This document shows, one piece after another, positions 1-7,465 of a DNA stretch of 64,000 nucleotides. How positions within the stretch are numbered: position 1 is the stretch's first letter; every line of letters begins with the position of its first letter. A model generated the notes under the pieces. The model was not told where the DNA came from. It made no database searches and saw only the letters and a list, made by a program, of their open reading frames with translations. The stretch spans positions 1 to 64,000 of the forward strand of contig CBDUBA010000003.1 of the NCBI GenBank assembly GCA_965365275.1, read 5' to 3'. The translations under genes were made by a program, and so were the position numbers. This DNA is from JAGTVG01 sp965365275. GTDB lineage: Bacteria; Bacteroidota; Bacteroidia; Cytophagales; Cyclobacteriaceae.

Positions 1-977
1 CTGTAGCCGCCAAGGTGGAAGACGGAACACCCTGCTGTGACTGGGTGGGTGAGAACGGAGCCGGCCATTTTGTGAAAATGATCCATAATGGGATCGAATA
101 TGGCGATATGCAATTGATCTCCGAAGCTTATTATATCATGAAGAACCTGCTGGAGATGTCGCATGATGAAATGCACCAGGTATTCAAAGAATGGAACGAA
201 GGGGAACTCGACAGCTATCTTATCGAGATCACACGCGACATACTCGGTTTCAGAGATGAGGATGGGGAACCAATGGTGGAAAAGATTCTGGATAAGGCAG
301 GCCAGAAAGGTACCGGAAAATGGACAGGCATTGCGGCCCTTGATCTCGGTATTCCTTTGACACTTATCGTGGAAGCGGTATTCGCACGATGCCTGTCAGC
401 ATTAAAAGATGAAAGAGTTGTTGCTTCAAAAGAAATCTCAGGTCCTGTTGTTCAATTTACCGGCGATAAAAAGGAATTCATTGAAGATCTCAGAAAAGCA
501 CTGTATGCCTCTAAAATCGTATCCTATGCACAGGGGTATGCCCTGATGCGGGCTGCAGCGGAAGAATACGGATGGGATCTAAACTATGGTGGCATTGCCC
601 TGATGTGGCGTGGTGGCTGTATTATCCGATCGGTCTTCCTTGGTAAGATAAAAGAAGCCTTCGATAAGGACAAGGGACTGAAGAACCTGATGCTGGATCC
701 TTTCTTCAAGGAAAAAGTAGAATCCTCCCAGCAGGCATGGCGAAATGTAGTGGCTACTTCAGTCGCAAATGGAATTCCGGTTCCTGCTTTCTCTGCGGCA
801 CTAGCATATTTTGACGGGTATCGAAGTGAGAACCTCTCCGCGAATATGTTACAGGCGCAGCGTGATTACTTTGGTGCGCATATGTATGAAAGGGTTGACA
901 AACCGAGAGGTGAGTTCTTCCATACCAACTGGACCGGACGTGGTGGAGATACCGCCTCATCGACGTACCAGGTTTAG
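1..977 (+). CDS. gnd: 6-phosphogluconate dehydrogenase, decarboxylating (5'-partial)
   Basis: This is the C-terminal two thirds of 6-phosphogluconate dehydrogenase, which oxidises and decarboxylates 6-phosphogluconate to ribulose 5-phosphate in the oxidative pentose phosphate pathway. The reading frame is open from base 3 and continues beyond the window edge, so the NADP-binding Rossmann domain is missing here; the GTG at base 15 is internal. The substrate-binding and catalytic stretch KMIHNGIEYGDMQ is present (bases about 75-120), and the family signature LDKAGQKGTGKW follows at about 290-325. The all-helical C-terminal domain ends with the usual Gly-rich tail. The next gene on the strand is a LacI regulator 450 bp away, across a repeat array. 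Assignment is secure; only the start is unseen. Confidence 0.96.
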   Translation, partial: VAAKVEDGTPCCDWVGENGAGHFVKMIHNGIEYGDMQLISEAYYIMKNLLEMSHDEMHQVFKEWNEGELDSYLIEITRDILGFRDEDGEPMVEKILDKAGQKGTGKWTGIAALDLGIPLTLIVEAVFARCLSALKDERVVASKEISGPVVQFTGDKKEFIEDLRKALYASKIVSYAQGYALMRAAAEEYGWDLNYGGIALMWRGGCIIRSVFLGKIKEAFDKDKGLKNLMLDPFFKEKVESSQQAWRNVVATSVANGIPVPAFSAALAYFDGYRSENLSANMLQAQRDYFGAHMYERVDKPRGEFFHTNWTGRGGDTASSTYQV

Positions 978-1123
978 GAAGAATTAATTCTTTATAGAAA
1001 ACGGACTTCTCCAGATGATCTATGCTTTGAAAAAAGAACAAAGCTGATTCAAAGGATCATTTTAAGAAGCCTTATTAAAAAATATTATTCAATAATTTCC
1101 GGTTCTAACTCTTTAGGATCGGG

Positions 1124-1333
1124 AATTATCTGGAATTTTAAGTAAACGAAATTATCCGGGTTCCTTCCTCAACGGAGTTATCTGGAATCTTAAGTAAACG
1201 AAATTATCCGGATTCCTTTCTCAACGGAGTTATCTGGATTCTTAGGTAAACGAAATTATCCGGGTTATTTCGTCAATGGAGTTATCTGGATTCTTAGGTA
1301 AATGGAATCATCCGGGTTCTTTTGTGAAGACTG
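1124..1333. repeat. Eight-copy 26-bp tandem array (52-bp higher-order unit)
   Basis: The core TTATCYGG (TCATCCGG in the last copy) begins at 1126, 1152, 1178, 1204, 1230, 1256, 1282 and 1308, exactly 26 bp apart. Odd copies read TTATCTGG and continue with a TTAAGTAAACG or TTAGGTAAACG-like tail. Even copies read TTATCCGG and continue with a TTCCT..TCAACGG-like tail, so the array is also four 52-bp units. It fills most of the 451-bp gap between gnd and the LacI gene. There are no unique spacers, so it is not a CRISPR array. No ORF uses it. Nothing else is recognised in the gap apart from A+T-rich sequence. Confidence 0.9.
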
Positions 1334-1428
1334 AACGATTATGCCGTGATCTAAAGTCGAAAGGCGAAATAATACACAGTAAGATCTGTTCAGTTTGTTA
1401 GATTACTAAAGTAAAATAGAAACATAGC

Positions 1429-2430
1429 ATGAGTGTAACGATCAAAGACATAGCAAGAATCATTAATATGTCGCATACGACCGTTTCGCGGGCTTTAAAT
1501 GACAGCCCCCTGATCAGCGAGGATACAAAATCAAAGGTCAGGGCCATTGCAGATAAGTATAATTACACCCCAAATGTAAATGCCAGGGGGTTGGTTTTAG
1601 CCAAAACGTATAATATCGGCCTTTTCTTCTCAACCATCAAAACAGGAACTTCTGCTGGTTTTTTCATGGATTCCGTGCGTGGGATCAACGAGGTCATTAA
1701 AGGAAATTATAGTTTATCCGTCGAGGGAGTAGATGATTTTAAAGATCTTTCAAAGGTCTCATCACGGTTTTTTGATGGTATTGTTCTGATGAGTCAGAGC
1801 CAGGAAGACGATCCCTTTATTCGTCATGTGATCAAGCATAGAATTCCTTTTGTTCTATTAAACCGGGAAATAGAGAACCCAAAAGCAACGACAATCCTGG
1901 CGGACGACCTGAAAGGAGCGTTTAAAGCTACTGAATGCCTGATCGCGAAAGGCCATAAAAAGATCGGTATCATTGAGGGTATTCCTGAATTCAAAAATAC
2001 CCAGAGGAGAAAGGAAGGATTCCTGAATGCGCTCCGGGAATATGGAATTGAATATTTCCCATGTCTATCGGAAACTGGGAATTATGACCTTGATGGCGGT
2101 TACATGGCGATGAAAAGAATGCTGTCCTGTCCCGAAATTCCTTCAGCCGTTTTCTGTTTCAATGACGATATGGCTGTTGGTGCAATGCGGGCCATTCACG
2201 AGAAAGGTTTAAGAATACCCGATGATATATCACTGATCGGTTTCGATGATAGTGAATATGCGGCTTACCTTAATCCGGCACTGACCTCTGTCAGCAGACC
2301 CATTGAAATGATGTGTGTGGAAGGCGCAAAGGTCCTGCTTGAAAAAATAAATGGAAGCCAGCAAAAAAACAGAACAATATTTTTGAAGACTGAATTAAAA
2401 GAAAGAGATTCGGTGCGTAATTTAATTTAA
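1429..2430 (+). CDS. LacI-family transcriptional regulator
   Basis: A 333-residue repressor-type regulator. Residues 1-50 form the LacI helix-turn-helix and hinge (TIKDIARIINMSHTTVSRAL, then the NARGL hinge). The remainder is a periplasmic-binding-protein-like effector domain, with typical blocks such as FDGIVLMS, CFNDDMAVGAM and ISLIGFDDSEYA. LacI proteins bind palindromic operators as dimers and are usually released by a sugar. The stop is 12 bp before the start of a HAD phosphatase gene, so the two probably form an operon. The 26-bp repeat array ends about 95 bp upstream of the start. The ligand cannot be read from sequence; neighbouring gnd and a YqaB-like phosphatase point to sugar-phosphate or gluconate metabolism. 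Confidence 0.93.
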   Translation: MSVTIKDIARIINMSHTTVSRALNDSPLISEDTKSKVRAIADKYNYTPNVNARGLVLAKTYNIGLFFSTIKTGTSAGFFMDSVRGINEVIKGNYSLSVEGVDDFKDLSKVSSRFFDGIVLMSQSQEDDPFIRHVIKHRIPFVLLNREIENPKATTILADDLKGAFKATECLIAKGHKKIGIIEGIPEFKNTQRRKEGFLNALREYGIEYFPCLSETGNYDLDGGYMAMKRMLSCPEIPSAVFCFNDDMAVGAMRAIHEKGLRIPDDISLIGFDDSEYAAYLNPALTSVSRPIEMMCVEGAKVLLEKINGSQQKNRTIFLKTELKERDSVRNLI

Positions 2431-2442
2431 CCCAAAATCGCT

Positions 2443-3042
2443 ATGGAATTACGTGTTGATCCATCTGCCAAAGGTTTGATTTTTGATCTCGATGGTACTT
2501 TACTGGACTCTATGCCCCTTCACTACCTGGCATGGAAAGAGATATGCCTGGAAAAACTAAATTATGATTTTACGGAAGAATTTTTTTATGCCCATGCCGG
2601 CGTATCATCTGATAATATTTTCAAAGAAATAAAAGAGATCACTAACCTGGATTTCATTCCGGGTGATCTTGCCAAGCAAAAGGAGAAGTTGTATGAAACC
2701 AAACTGGATCAACTTACACTGGTTCAACCCGTAGTGGATATTGCCATTGCATATCATAACAAACTGCCAAAATCAATCGGGACGGGAAGCCCGGCAGAAG
2801 GTTCCTGGATGGCCATAAGGGCTATGGGATTGGATAAATACTTTGATATTCTTGTTTCAAAAGAACATGTTCCTAATCCAAAGCCAGCGCCTGATACGTT
2901 CCTCAGGTGTGCCGAACTTATGGGTGTGGACCCGAAAGATTGCCAGGTATTTGAGGATGGTGATCCCGGATTACAGGCTGCCAGGACTGCTGGGATGATC
3001 GCTACAGACATACGGCCCTATGTAAACGGGAGGGGATATTAA
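2443..3042 (+). CDS. HAD-superfamily sugar phosphatase, YqaB-like
   Basis: A 199-residue haloacid dehalogenase-type hydrolase of the beta-phosphoglucomutase/YqaB group. Motif I is FDLDGTLLDS, with Asp15 the expected nucleophile and Asp17 the acid/base. A small helical cap follows. Motif II is GTGSPAE, motif III lies around the KPAPDTF lysine, and motif IV is FEDGDPGLQAA. From memory the C-terminal half is close to E. coli YqaB (KPAPDTFLLC, FEDADFGIQAA), which dephosphorylates fructose 1-phosphate and 6-phosphogluconate. Given gnd nearby, a role on sugar phosphates is plausible. It could instead be a phosphoglucomutase-type enzyme, but the length and sequence favour YqaB. It is probably co-transcribed with the LacI gene. 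Confidence 0.85.
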   Translation: MELRVDPSAKGLIFDLDGTLLDSMPLHYLAWKEICLEKLNYDFTEEFFYAHAGVSSDNIFKEIKEITNLDFIPGDLAKQKEKLYETKLDQLTLVQPVVDIAIAYHNKLPKSIGTGSPAEGSWMAIRAMGLDKYFDILVSKEHVPNPKPAPDTFLRCAELMGVDPKDCQVFEDGDPGLQAARTAGMIATDIRPYVNGRGY

Positions 3043-3105
3043 TTCCTGATTGATCATATTGAAATTCCTGCTTTACTGGATTTTCTATAGCTTAATTAGG
3101 CACTC

Positions 3106-3139
3106 TTTATGCAACTTAATTGCATTTTGCTTATATTTG
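3106..3139 (+). promoter_or_regulatory. Putative promoter of the Fur-family gene
   Basis: TATATTTG at 3132-3139 matches the Bacteroidota -7 consensus TAnnTTTG exactly. A weak -33-like TTTATG lies at 3106-3111. The start codon is about 97 bp downstream of the -7 element. The promoter is inferred from consensus only; the -33 element is poor. Confidence 0.4.
3109..3125. promoter_or_regulatory. Inverted repeat ATGCAA-N5-TTGCAT, candidate Fur-family operator
   Basis: ATGCAACTTAATTGCAT is a 17-bp inverted repeat with perfect 6-bp arms. It sits just upstream of the -7 element of the fur-like gene, where a bound repressor would block polymerase. The same GCAA-N5-TTGC architecture recurs at 4905-4921 in the promoter of the His-rich lipoprotein. 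It resembles the TGCAA..TTGCA sites known for some alphaproteobacterial Fur/Mur proteins; that similarity is from memory. Confidence 0.5.
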
Positions 3140-3236
3140 AACCACGAAACCTGAAGAAATCTCATGATATTCAGTTGTCGGTGTTTTCCGGTTTATTATT
3201 TTTTGTTATAATCTGTCAATAAATTTTAGCATTAGG

Positions 3237-3671
3237 ATGAAGTATAGTGATTATAAAAAACTGCTTAAAAATCACAATCTCAGGATTACCGATTGCAGGA
3301 TCGACGTACTTGAGAAATTTCACGCCATGGATCATGCCCTCAGTTTTAAGGACCTGGAGGATGAACTGAGTGATTATGACCGGGTAACACTATACAGAAC
3401 CCTTAATTCTTTTATTGATCGGGGATTATTACACCGGATACCTAATGATAGTGGAATGGCTACCTTCGGACTGTGCAGGGAAGATTGTACGGAAGAAGCA
3501 CACCATCACGATCATGTTCATTTCAAGTGTAATATCTGCGGGCATGTAGAATGTCTTCCCAATTATCATACCCCTGTTATCGATCTTCCAGATTACAAGG
3601 TGGAAGAAAGTTACCTTATACTTAATGGGATTTGCAGGACATGCAGGGAAGAGTTGCAGCCTGCTAATTAG
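3237..3671 (+). CDS. Fur-family metal-dependent transcriptional regulator
   Basis: A 144-residue Fur-superfamily protein of normal length. Residues 1-80 are the winged helix, with recognition-helix sequence YDRVTLYRTLN at 47-57. The C-terminal dimerisation domain carries a His-rich metal site (HHHDH at 89-93, His95) and two CxxC pairs (Cys98/Cys101 and Cys133/Cys136) of the structural zinc type. The exact metal (Fe, Zn or Mn) cannot be read from sequence. It has its own promoter-like region and an inverted repeat that may be its autoregulatory operator. The same inverted repeat precedes the convergent His-rich lipoprotein gene, so that gene is the best candidate target. ATG at 3237 aligns with the usual Fur N-terminus. 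Confidence 0.93.
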   Translation: MKYSDYKKLLKNHNLRITDCRIDVLEKFHAMDHALSFKDLEDELSDYDRVTLYRTLNSFIDRGLLHRIPNDSGMATFGLCREDCTEEAHHHDHVHFKCNICGHVECLPNYHTPVIDLPDYKVEESYLILNGICRTCREELQPAN

Positions 3672-3832
3672 AATATTCCTTTGGTTGGGCTGGCGCCTGA
3701 GCAAGATCTACATCCTGCTAAGCACTCGCTAGCAATTTTTCCTTAAGAGGATAAGCACAACAAAAACCTCGCTATACTTAAGGGAAGTCACCGTAAATAC
3801 TAGTGGGCAATAAATTTGCCAACTGGCAAGCA

Positions 3833-4861
3833 CTAAATTTGAATATGTACCACCGTTCGGCTGATGGTCAGATTGCCCTGTTCATCCTTAACCTTTATGC
3901 TGAGCATTAAATGATCAACGCCTTCGCTGTTCAGCTCGTTGAGCTGCTCCTGAGAAAGGGTAAAATCAATGGACTCAAAAACCTTGTCAAGCAGTATTAC
4001 ACCGTCTGTCATGAAAACATCCAGTTCAGAACCTTCGTAATCAACATCGATCAGTGCATCGTGTTCATCCTGACTGGTTCTTCCATGGACGTTGATTTCA
4101 GACCTGTCCCGACTAATTCTACCATGGACATTCGCTGCCGATTCATCCTGACCGGTTCTCTCATTCAAGTTCATTACCGATTCACTCAAGCCTCTGTTCC
4201 CATGAATATGTTCATGTGATTCTTCGTGGTCTTCACCAAGCAGGATTTCCATCCAATGGAATCCACTATAAGTACCTGTGGTGGGATCAGTAACATCACC
4301 CTCCACATGAAAACGTACTCCTTCCTCAATTTCGAGCTCTCCTTCAACAAGATTGGTTATATTAACAACTGGCTGGCTGTCATTTGTGATCAATACTTCA
4401 TATTCAACCGTACTGCCGTCCTGGTAATTTGTTGCGTTTCCTGCAGCATCTACAGCTTGTACAATGAAATGATAGGGACCTGCCATGGCATTTTCCGATA
4501 TTAGAATATCATCGTCATGTTGGGCCGCAAACATTATATATCCTTCAGGAATGGTATAATTTTTTTTAAATATCCATCTTTCCAATCCCGGGTCATCTTT
4601 TGGCTGAGCGATCCTGCCATGTCCATGTCCGTCGAGGTTATCATGAACATCGATACTGTAGCTACCCAGTTCCATGTCATCAAAAATGGTAGCATCAAAA
4701 GTTACAAAATCCCCAGCTGCGAGTTCATCCCGTTCATGAGGTTCATGGACATCTATTTCAGGTGCGGTGATATCAATTAATCCATCACTACTGAATATAC
4801 AACCCGTAAAAATGCTCGATATGAATAAGATGATAAGATTCTTCCTTCGCCACATAATCAA
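3833..4861 (-). CDS. His-rich DUF4625-type lipoprotein
   Basis: A 342-residue predicted lipoprotein: a basic N-terminus, hydrophobic segment and lipobox FTGC with Cys21, so it should be anchored in the outer or inner membrane facing the periplasm or surface. Two Ig-like beta domains follow, of the kind I associate with DUF4625 (PEIDVHEPHE start, then VDAAGNAT). The protein is rich in His next to acidic residues (HEPHERDE, DGHGHG, DHEESHEHIHG), suggesting metal binding. Residues about 227-266 are three 13-residue repeats that look like a recent expansion. A second in-frame Met at residue 3 is an alternative start. A promoter and a Fur-type inverted repeat lie immediately upstream. The family function is unknown; metal capture is inference. 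Confidence 0.75.
   Translation of the reverse strand: MIMWRRKNLIILFISSIFTGCIFSSDGLIDITAPEIDVHEPHERDELAAGDFVTFDATIFDDMELGSYSIDVHDNLDGHGHGRIAQPKDDPGLERWIFKKNYTIPEGYIMFAAQHDDDILISENAMAGPYHFIVQAVDAAGNATNYQDGSTVEYEVLITNDSQPVVNITNLVEGELEIEEGVRFHVEGDVTDPTTGTYSGFHWMEILLGEDHEESHEHIHGNRGLSESVMNLNERTGQDESAANVHGRISRDRSEINVHGRTSQDEHDALIDVDYEGSELDVFMTDGVILLDKVFESIDFTLSQEQLNELNSEGVDHLMLSIKVKDEQGNLTISRTVVHIQI
4065..4181. repeat. Three 39-bp tandem repeats inside the His-rich lipoprotein gene
   Basis: Three consecutive 39-bp units begin at 4065, 4104 and 4143. They encode in-frame 13-residue repeats such as NVHGRISRDRSEI and NVHGRTSQDEHDA. The length is a multiple of three, so copy changes would preserve the frame. 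Confidence 0.8.
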
Positions 4862-4879
4862 TTTATCCTGATATTAATG

Positions 4880-4910
4880 CAAAACTAATTCAGTTTACGT
4901 ATAAAAGCAA
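4880..4910 (-). promoter_or_regulatory. Promoter of the His-rich lipoprotein gene
   Basis: On the minus strand TAGTTTTG (4887-4880) matches TAnnTTTG, and TTG (4910-4908) lies 20 bp upstream, the expected -33 spacing. Transcription would start roughly 13 bp before the ATG at 4861, giving a very short leader. The -33 TTG lies inside the inverted repeat at 4905-4921. Confidence 0.55.
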
Positions 4911-4921
4911 CAGTGTTGCAT
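4905..4921. promoter_or_regulatory. Second GCAA-N5-TTGC inverted repeat, candidate Fur-family operator
   Basis: Read on the minus strand the site is ATGCAACACTGTTGCTT. It shares the first seven bases (ATGCAAC) and the TTGC arm with the site at 3109-3125. It covers the -33 element of the lipoprotein promoter, a geometry suited to repression. Confidence 0.5.
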
Positions 4922-5045
4922 AAATAAACCCATTAAATATAGAATTCACAATCAATAAACTAATCCGTTAAAAAATAGTTTCACCAGATAATATTTACTA
5001 TGTATGAAATCCCCGATACATCAAAAAATCGCCTCGATCCTTATC

Positions 5046-6554
5046 TTAAATTTTTCTAACACTTATGGCCAGTTCACCTTCAGGAATTAACACATCCAAA
5101 TGAACCATTTCATTTCCAACTTCGATGGTTTCTTCCTTTACAATCTCACCATTAACAGTGTTCATGTGTTTAACACTATATTGTCCGGAAGGTATATTCG
5201 CCTGAATGACAGACGAATCTGTAACGGATTGAAGAAAGATTGCATATTCCTGACCTGGATTGGATAGCACATAGGATATTAATCCCGGAGCATGGACAAT
5301 GCTTGTATAATCGGGTTTAAGTGATACCAGGTTAAAGGAATGAATGTAATCGCTCAAGATTTTCAGCTGCTTCCGCAGGTTGACACTTCCACCACCAGGC
5401 GCATCATTTTCGAGCGTACCGTCCTCATATCCACTAAAAAAAGAATAATCCAGGTTATTGAAAAGTCCCCCCCCGGCATGTATAAACCGCCAGGCCTGTT
5501 TTCTGTAAACCTTATCTCCCGGACCCGCAAATCCCGACTCATCAAATCCTATCACCTTATTGTATCCATAATTCCAGGTTACCGACTCAGGCCAGTTGTA
5601 ATGAAAATTGATGATACTGATATTATCTTCCACATGAGGAATAGGAACCTTAAAGTTCACATAATTCTGAGCAATAAGATGTTTCTTAGGCAGGCTTTCC
5701 TCCTCTTCCACAATAAACGAAGCGATCTTCTTCTGCCATTCCAGGGCATATTCATCCGCAAGATGTGCATTATAGGACCAATCCGCAGGATCAGGCAGGT
5801 TTTCCTTGTTGACGAGGTTCAGCACCGGCACCATATGATCGGACCAGGGTTCATTCTGAATTTCAAAAAAGAAATTATCAAATGTATTCAGCTCCTGCAC
5901 CATTTTTCTTACAAATTTTTCCTGGAACTCCAGTAAAGTACCATTTTTCAGGGTCTGTGCATCAAAACGGTTAATTTCATGACTTATATTAATATTGTTT
6001 TCAGGATTCTGAGGCGAGATGTCCCAGTGTTCATCCCTGTAGATCGAAGAGAACAAGGTCACCTCCACGATTACATTTTTTTCTTCTGCTACGGTCATCA
6101 GATCTTTCAGACGCTCAAAATAGGCCTCATTCCAGGTGGATAGATCATAACGATACTTGCCGGAAAGATCATCAATAACAATCGCCCAGGGCGTGATTAC
6201 CCGGTTTTCTTCAGGTGCAAGGGTGTTATAAGTTATACTGAAACTTTCTCCGGGGATCTCAAAATACGTACCGGTAAATATCCTGGTATAGTTCATGCCT
6301 TCAGCCCCCAGTGTTTCCAGGTATTTTTTATAATCAAAGTCAAGATTCAAAAGCGCACCGTAATGCTCTGCCGATGTTATAAGTACCAGAGGCTCACCTT
6401 TGTATAGAAAATAATGTGGATTATCAGGGTGCAGCTGAATGGGTCCCGATGCAGGAATATCAGAAGCTGAGGTAGCATCCTCAAATCCCCTTTTAAAATC
6501 AGAACAAGCGGAAAAAATGAAAATAAGCCCAATGACTAAAATATGCGTTCTCAT
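5046..6554 (-). CDS. Secreted glycoside-hydrolase-like TIM-barrel lipoprotein
   Basis: A 502-residue lipoprotein with signal peptide and lipobox FSAC (Cys17). After a short linker the sequence looks like a clan GH-A (beta/alpha)8 barrel, as in cellulase-like families. FFEIQNEPWSD carries the NEP motif with the likely acid/base Glu; VIGFDESGFAG in the C-terminal half holds a candidate nucleophile Glu. The last roughly 80 residues look like a beta-sandwich (EYAIFLQSV..SGQYSVKHMN..). Its start is 51 bp after the stop of the GntR gene on the same strand, so the pair is probably one transcript, divergent from the polyol/2-oxoacid-dehydrogenase operon. I infer that it releases the sugar handled by that operon. 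Exact GH family and substrate are not known. Confidence 0.78.
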   Translation of the reverse strand: MRTHILVIGLIFIFSACSDFKRGFEDATSASDIPASGPIQLHPDNPHYFLYKGEPLVLITSAEHYGALLNLDFDYKKYLETLGAEGMNYTRIFTGTYFEIPGESFSITYNTLAPEENRVITPWAIVIDDLSGKYRYDLSTWNEAYFERLKDLMTVAEEKNVIVEVTLFSSIYRDEHWDISPQNPENNINISHEINRFDAQTLKNGTLLEFQEKFVRKMVQELNTFDNFFFEIQNEPWSDHMVPVLNLVNKENLPDPADWSYNAHLADEYALEWQKKIASFIVEEEESLPKKHLIAQNYVNFKVPIPHVEDNISIINFHYNWPESVTWNYGYNKVIGFDESGFAGPGDKVYRKQAWRFIHAGGGLFNNLDYSFFSGYEDGTLENDAPGGGSVNLRKQLKILSDYIHSFNLVSLKPDYTSIVHAPGLISYVLSNPGQEYAIFLQSVTDSSVIQANIPSGQYSVKHMNTVNGEIVKEETIEVGNEMVHLDVLIPEGELAISVRKI

Positions 6555-6605
6555 GATATTAATTGAATAGAAATTATTAAAAACTTTTTGAATCCGGAAT
6601 ACCTG

Positions 6606-7319
6606 TTAGAAAGTACCTTCAAGAAAAAAATCTGTTGTATTACAGTAAATTTCAGAAAAATATCTGAAATCCACCTTATTTGTCTCAAGTATTCTCTGTA
6701 AACATAAAATAGCTGACCCTTCATCAACATTAAGGAAATCACTGATCTCCTTTGTAGCACTCATAGCCCTGATGCGCTGGCTGCCACCAAGAACTTTAAT
6801 CTGATAAGAAGTACGCAATACCTCAAATAAGGATCTGTTCTCAAAGGATTTTTGAGTAAAGCGGGGTATATGAATATTTGGCAGATAACTGATCTCGTAT
6901 AATACAGTATTGCCATCCACGATCCGTTGCCGCTCCAATTTTATGCACCCAACTTCCAGCTCTCTTTTATCCAGGTCAAAAAAGAAATTCTCCGGCCACT
7001 CTGAAATAGAAGGTTTGGAAATGGTCCTTGTTTGAAGATTATGTGGTCCCACCCCGCTCGTCGTCCCGTGAATAGATAATATTCCAATTCCTTTGGGAAG
7101 TGCCCTGACGATACTTCCTTTACCCTGGTGTTTCTTTATGTACCCGTCGCTCACAAGTTGCGATAAAGCCTGCCGTACGGTGGGGCGTGTAACGAGGTGT
7201 ACGGCGCACAGTTCATTCTCAGAAGGCAGAAGATCGCCTTCTTTATATAAACCGTTAATAATATGGGCTCTCAATAACTCATATAACCTGCGGTGCTGAG
7301 GAAGACTATCTTCCCTCAT
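6606..7319 (-). CDS. GntR-family (HutC/UTRA) transcriptional regulator
   Basis: A 237-residue regulator. Residues 1-70 are a GntR winged helix (HRRLYELLRAHIINGLY, GDLLPSENELC, RPTVRQALSQLVSDGYI, GKGSIV). Residues about 90-235 are a UTRA effector domain (SLFEVLRTSYQIKV, EGSAILCLQRI, FRYFSEIYCNTTDFF). HutC-type regulators usually bind a sugar phosphate or related metabolite and repress the adjacent catabolic genes. The gene is divergent from the E2 gene across 146 bp holding two perfect CTTGTA-N2-TACAAG sites, the natural operators for this protein. It likely controls both its own transcript, including the glycosidase, and the operon on the other strand. Confidence 0.93.
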   Translation of the reverse strand: MREDSLPQHRRLYELLRAHIINGLYKEGDLLPSENELCAVHLVTRPTVRQALSQLVSDGYIKKHQGKGSIVRALPKGIGILSIHGTTSGVGPHNLQTRTISKPSISEWPENFFFDLDKRELEVGCIKLERQRIVDGNTVLYEISYLPNIHIPRFTQKSFENRSLFEVLRTSYQIKVLGGSQRIRAMSATKEISDFLNVDEGSAILCLQRILETNKVDFRYFSEIYCNTTDFFLEGTF

Positions 7320-7360
7320 ACTAAATTATTCTTTAATTAATTGTTAAATTTTACCAAATT

Positions 7361-7376
7361 ACTTGTAATTACAAGT
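7361..7376. promoter_or_regulatory. Palindrome ACTTGTAATTACAAGT, candidate GntR operator 1
   Basis: A perfect 16-bp palindrome 42 bp upstream of the GntR start codon. Half site CTTGTA, 2-bp spacer, TACAAG. Size and symmetry fit a HutC-type dimer. Confidence 0.7.
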
Positions 7377-7433
7377 TAAATAAATTTATTTTACAAAACA
7401 TAATTTTTAGTGATTTTTTGTGTTTTTATAATA

Positions 7434-7449
7434 GCTTGTATTTACAAGT
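7434..7449. promoter_or_regulatory. Palindrome CTTGTA-TT-TACAAG, candidate GntR operator 2
   Basis: Perfect inverted half sites CTTGTA/TACAAG at 7435-7448, ending 17 bp before the E2 start codon. The centre is 73 bp from that of operator 1, close to seven DNA turns, so both sites face the same side of the helix and could support a looped repressor complex. A TATAAT-like stretch (7427-7432) abuts it. Confidence 0.7.
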
Positions 7450-7465
7450 AAAATAAAAAAGAATT

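Noticed and set aside
1124..1333. Possible CRISPR array
   Set aside because: The 26-bp units are contiguous and degenerate with no unique spacers, and no cas genes are near.
3740..3832. Bidirectional terminator between the Fur gene and the lipoprotein gene
   Set aside because: Only weak inverted repeats are present (CCTTAAG/CTTAAGG 29 nt apart; TTGCC-AACT-GGCAA) with no T run after a stable stem.
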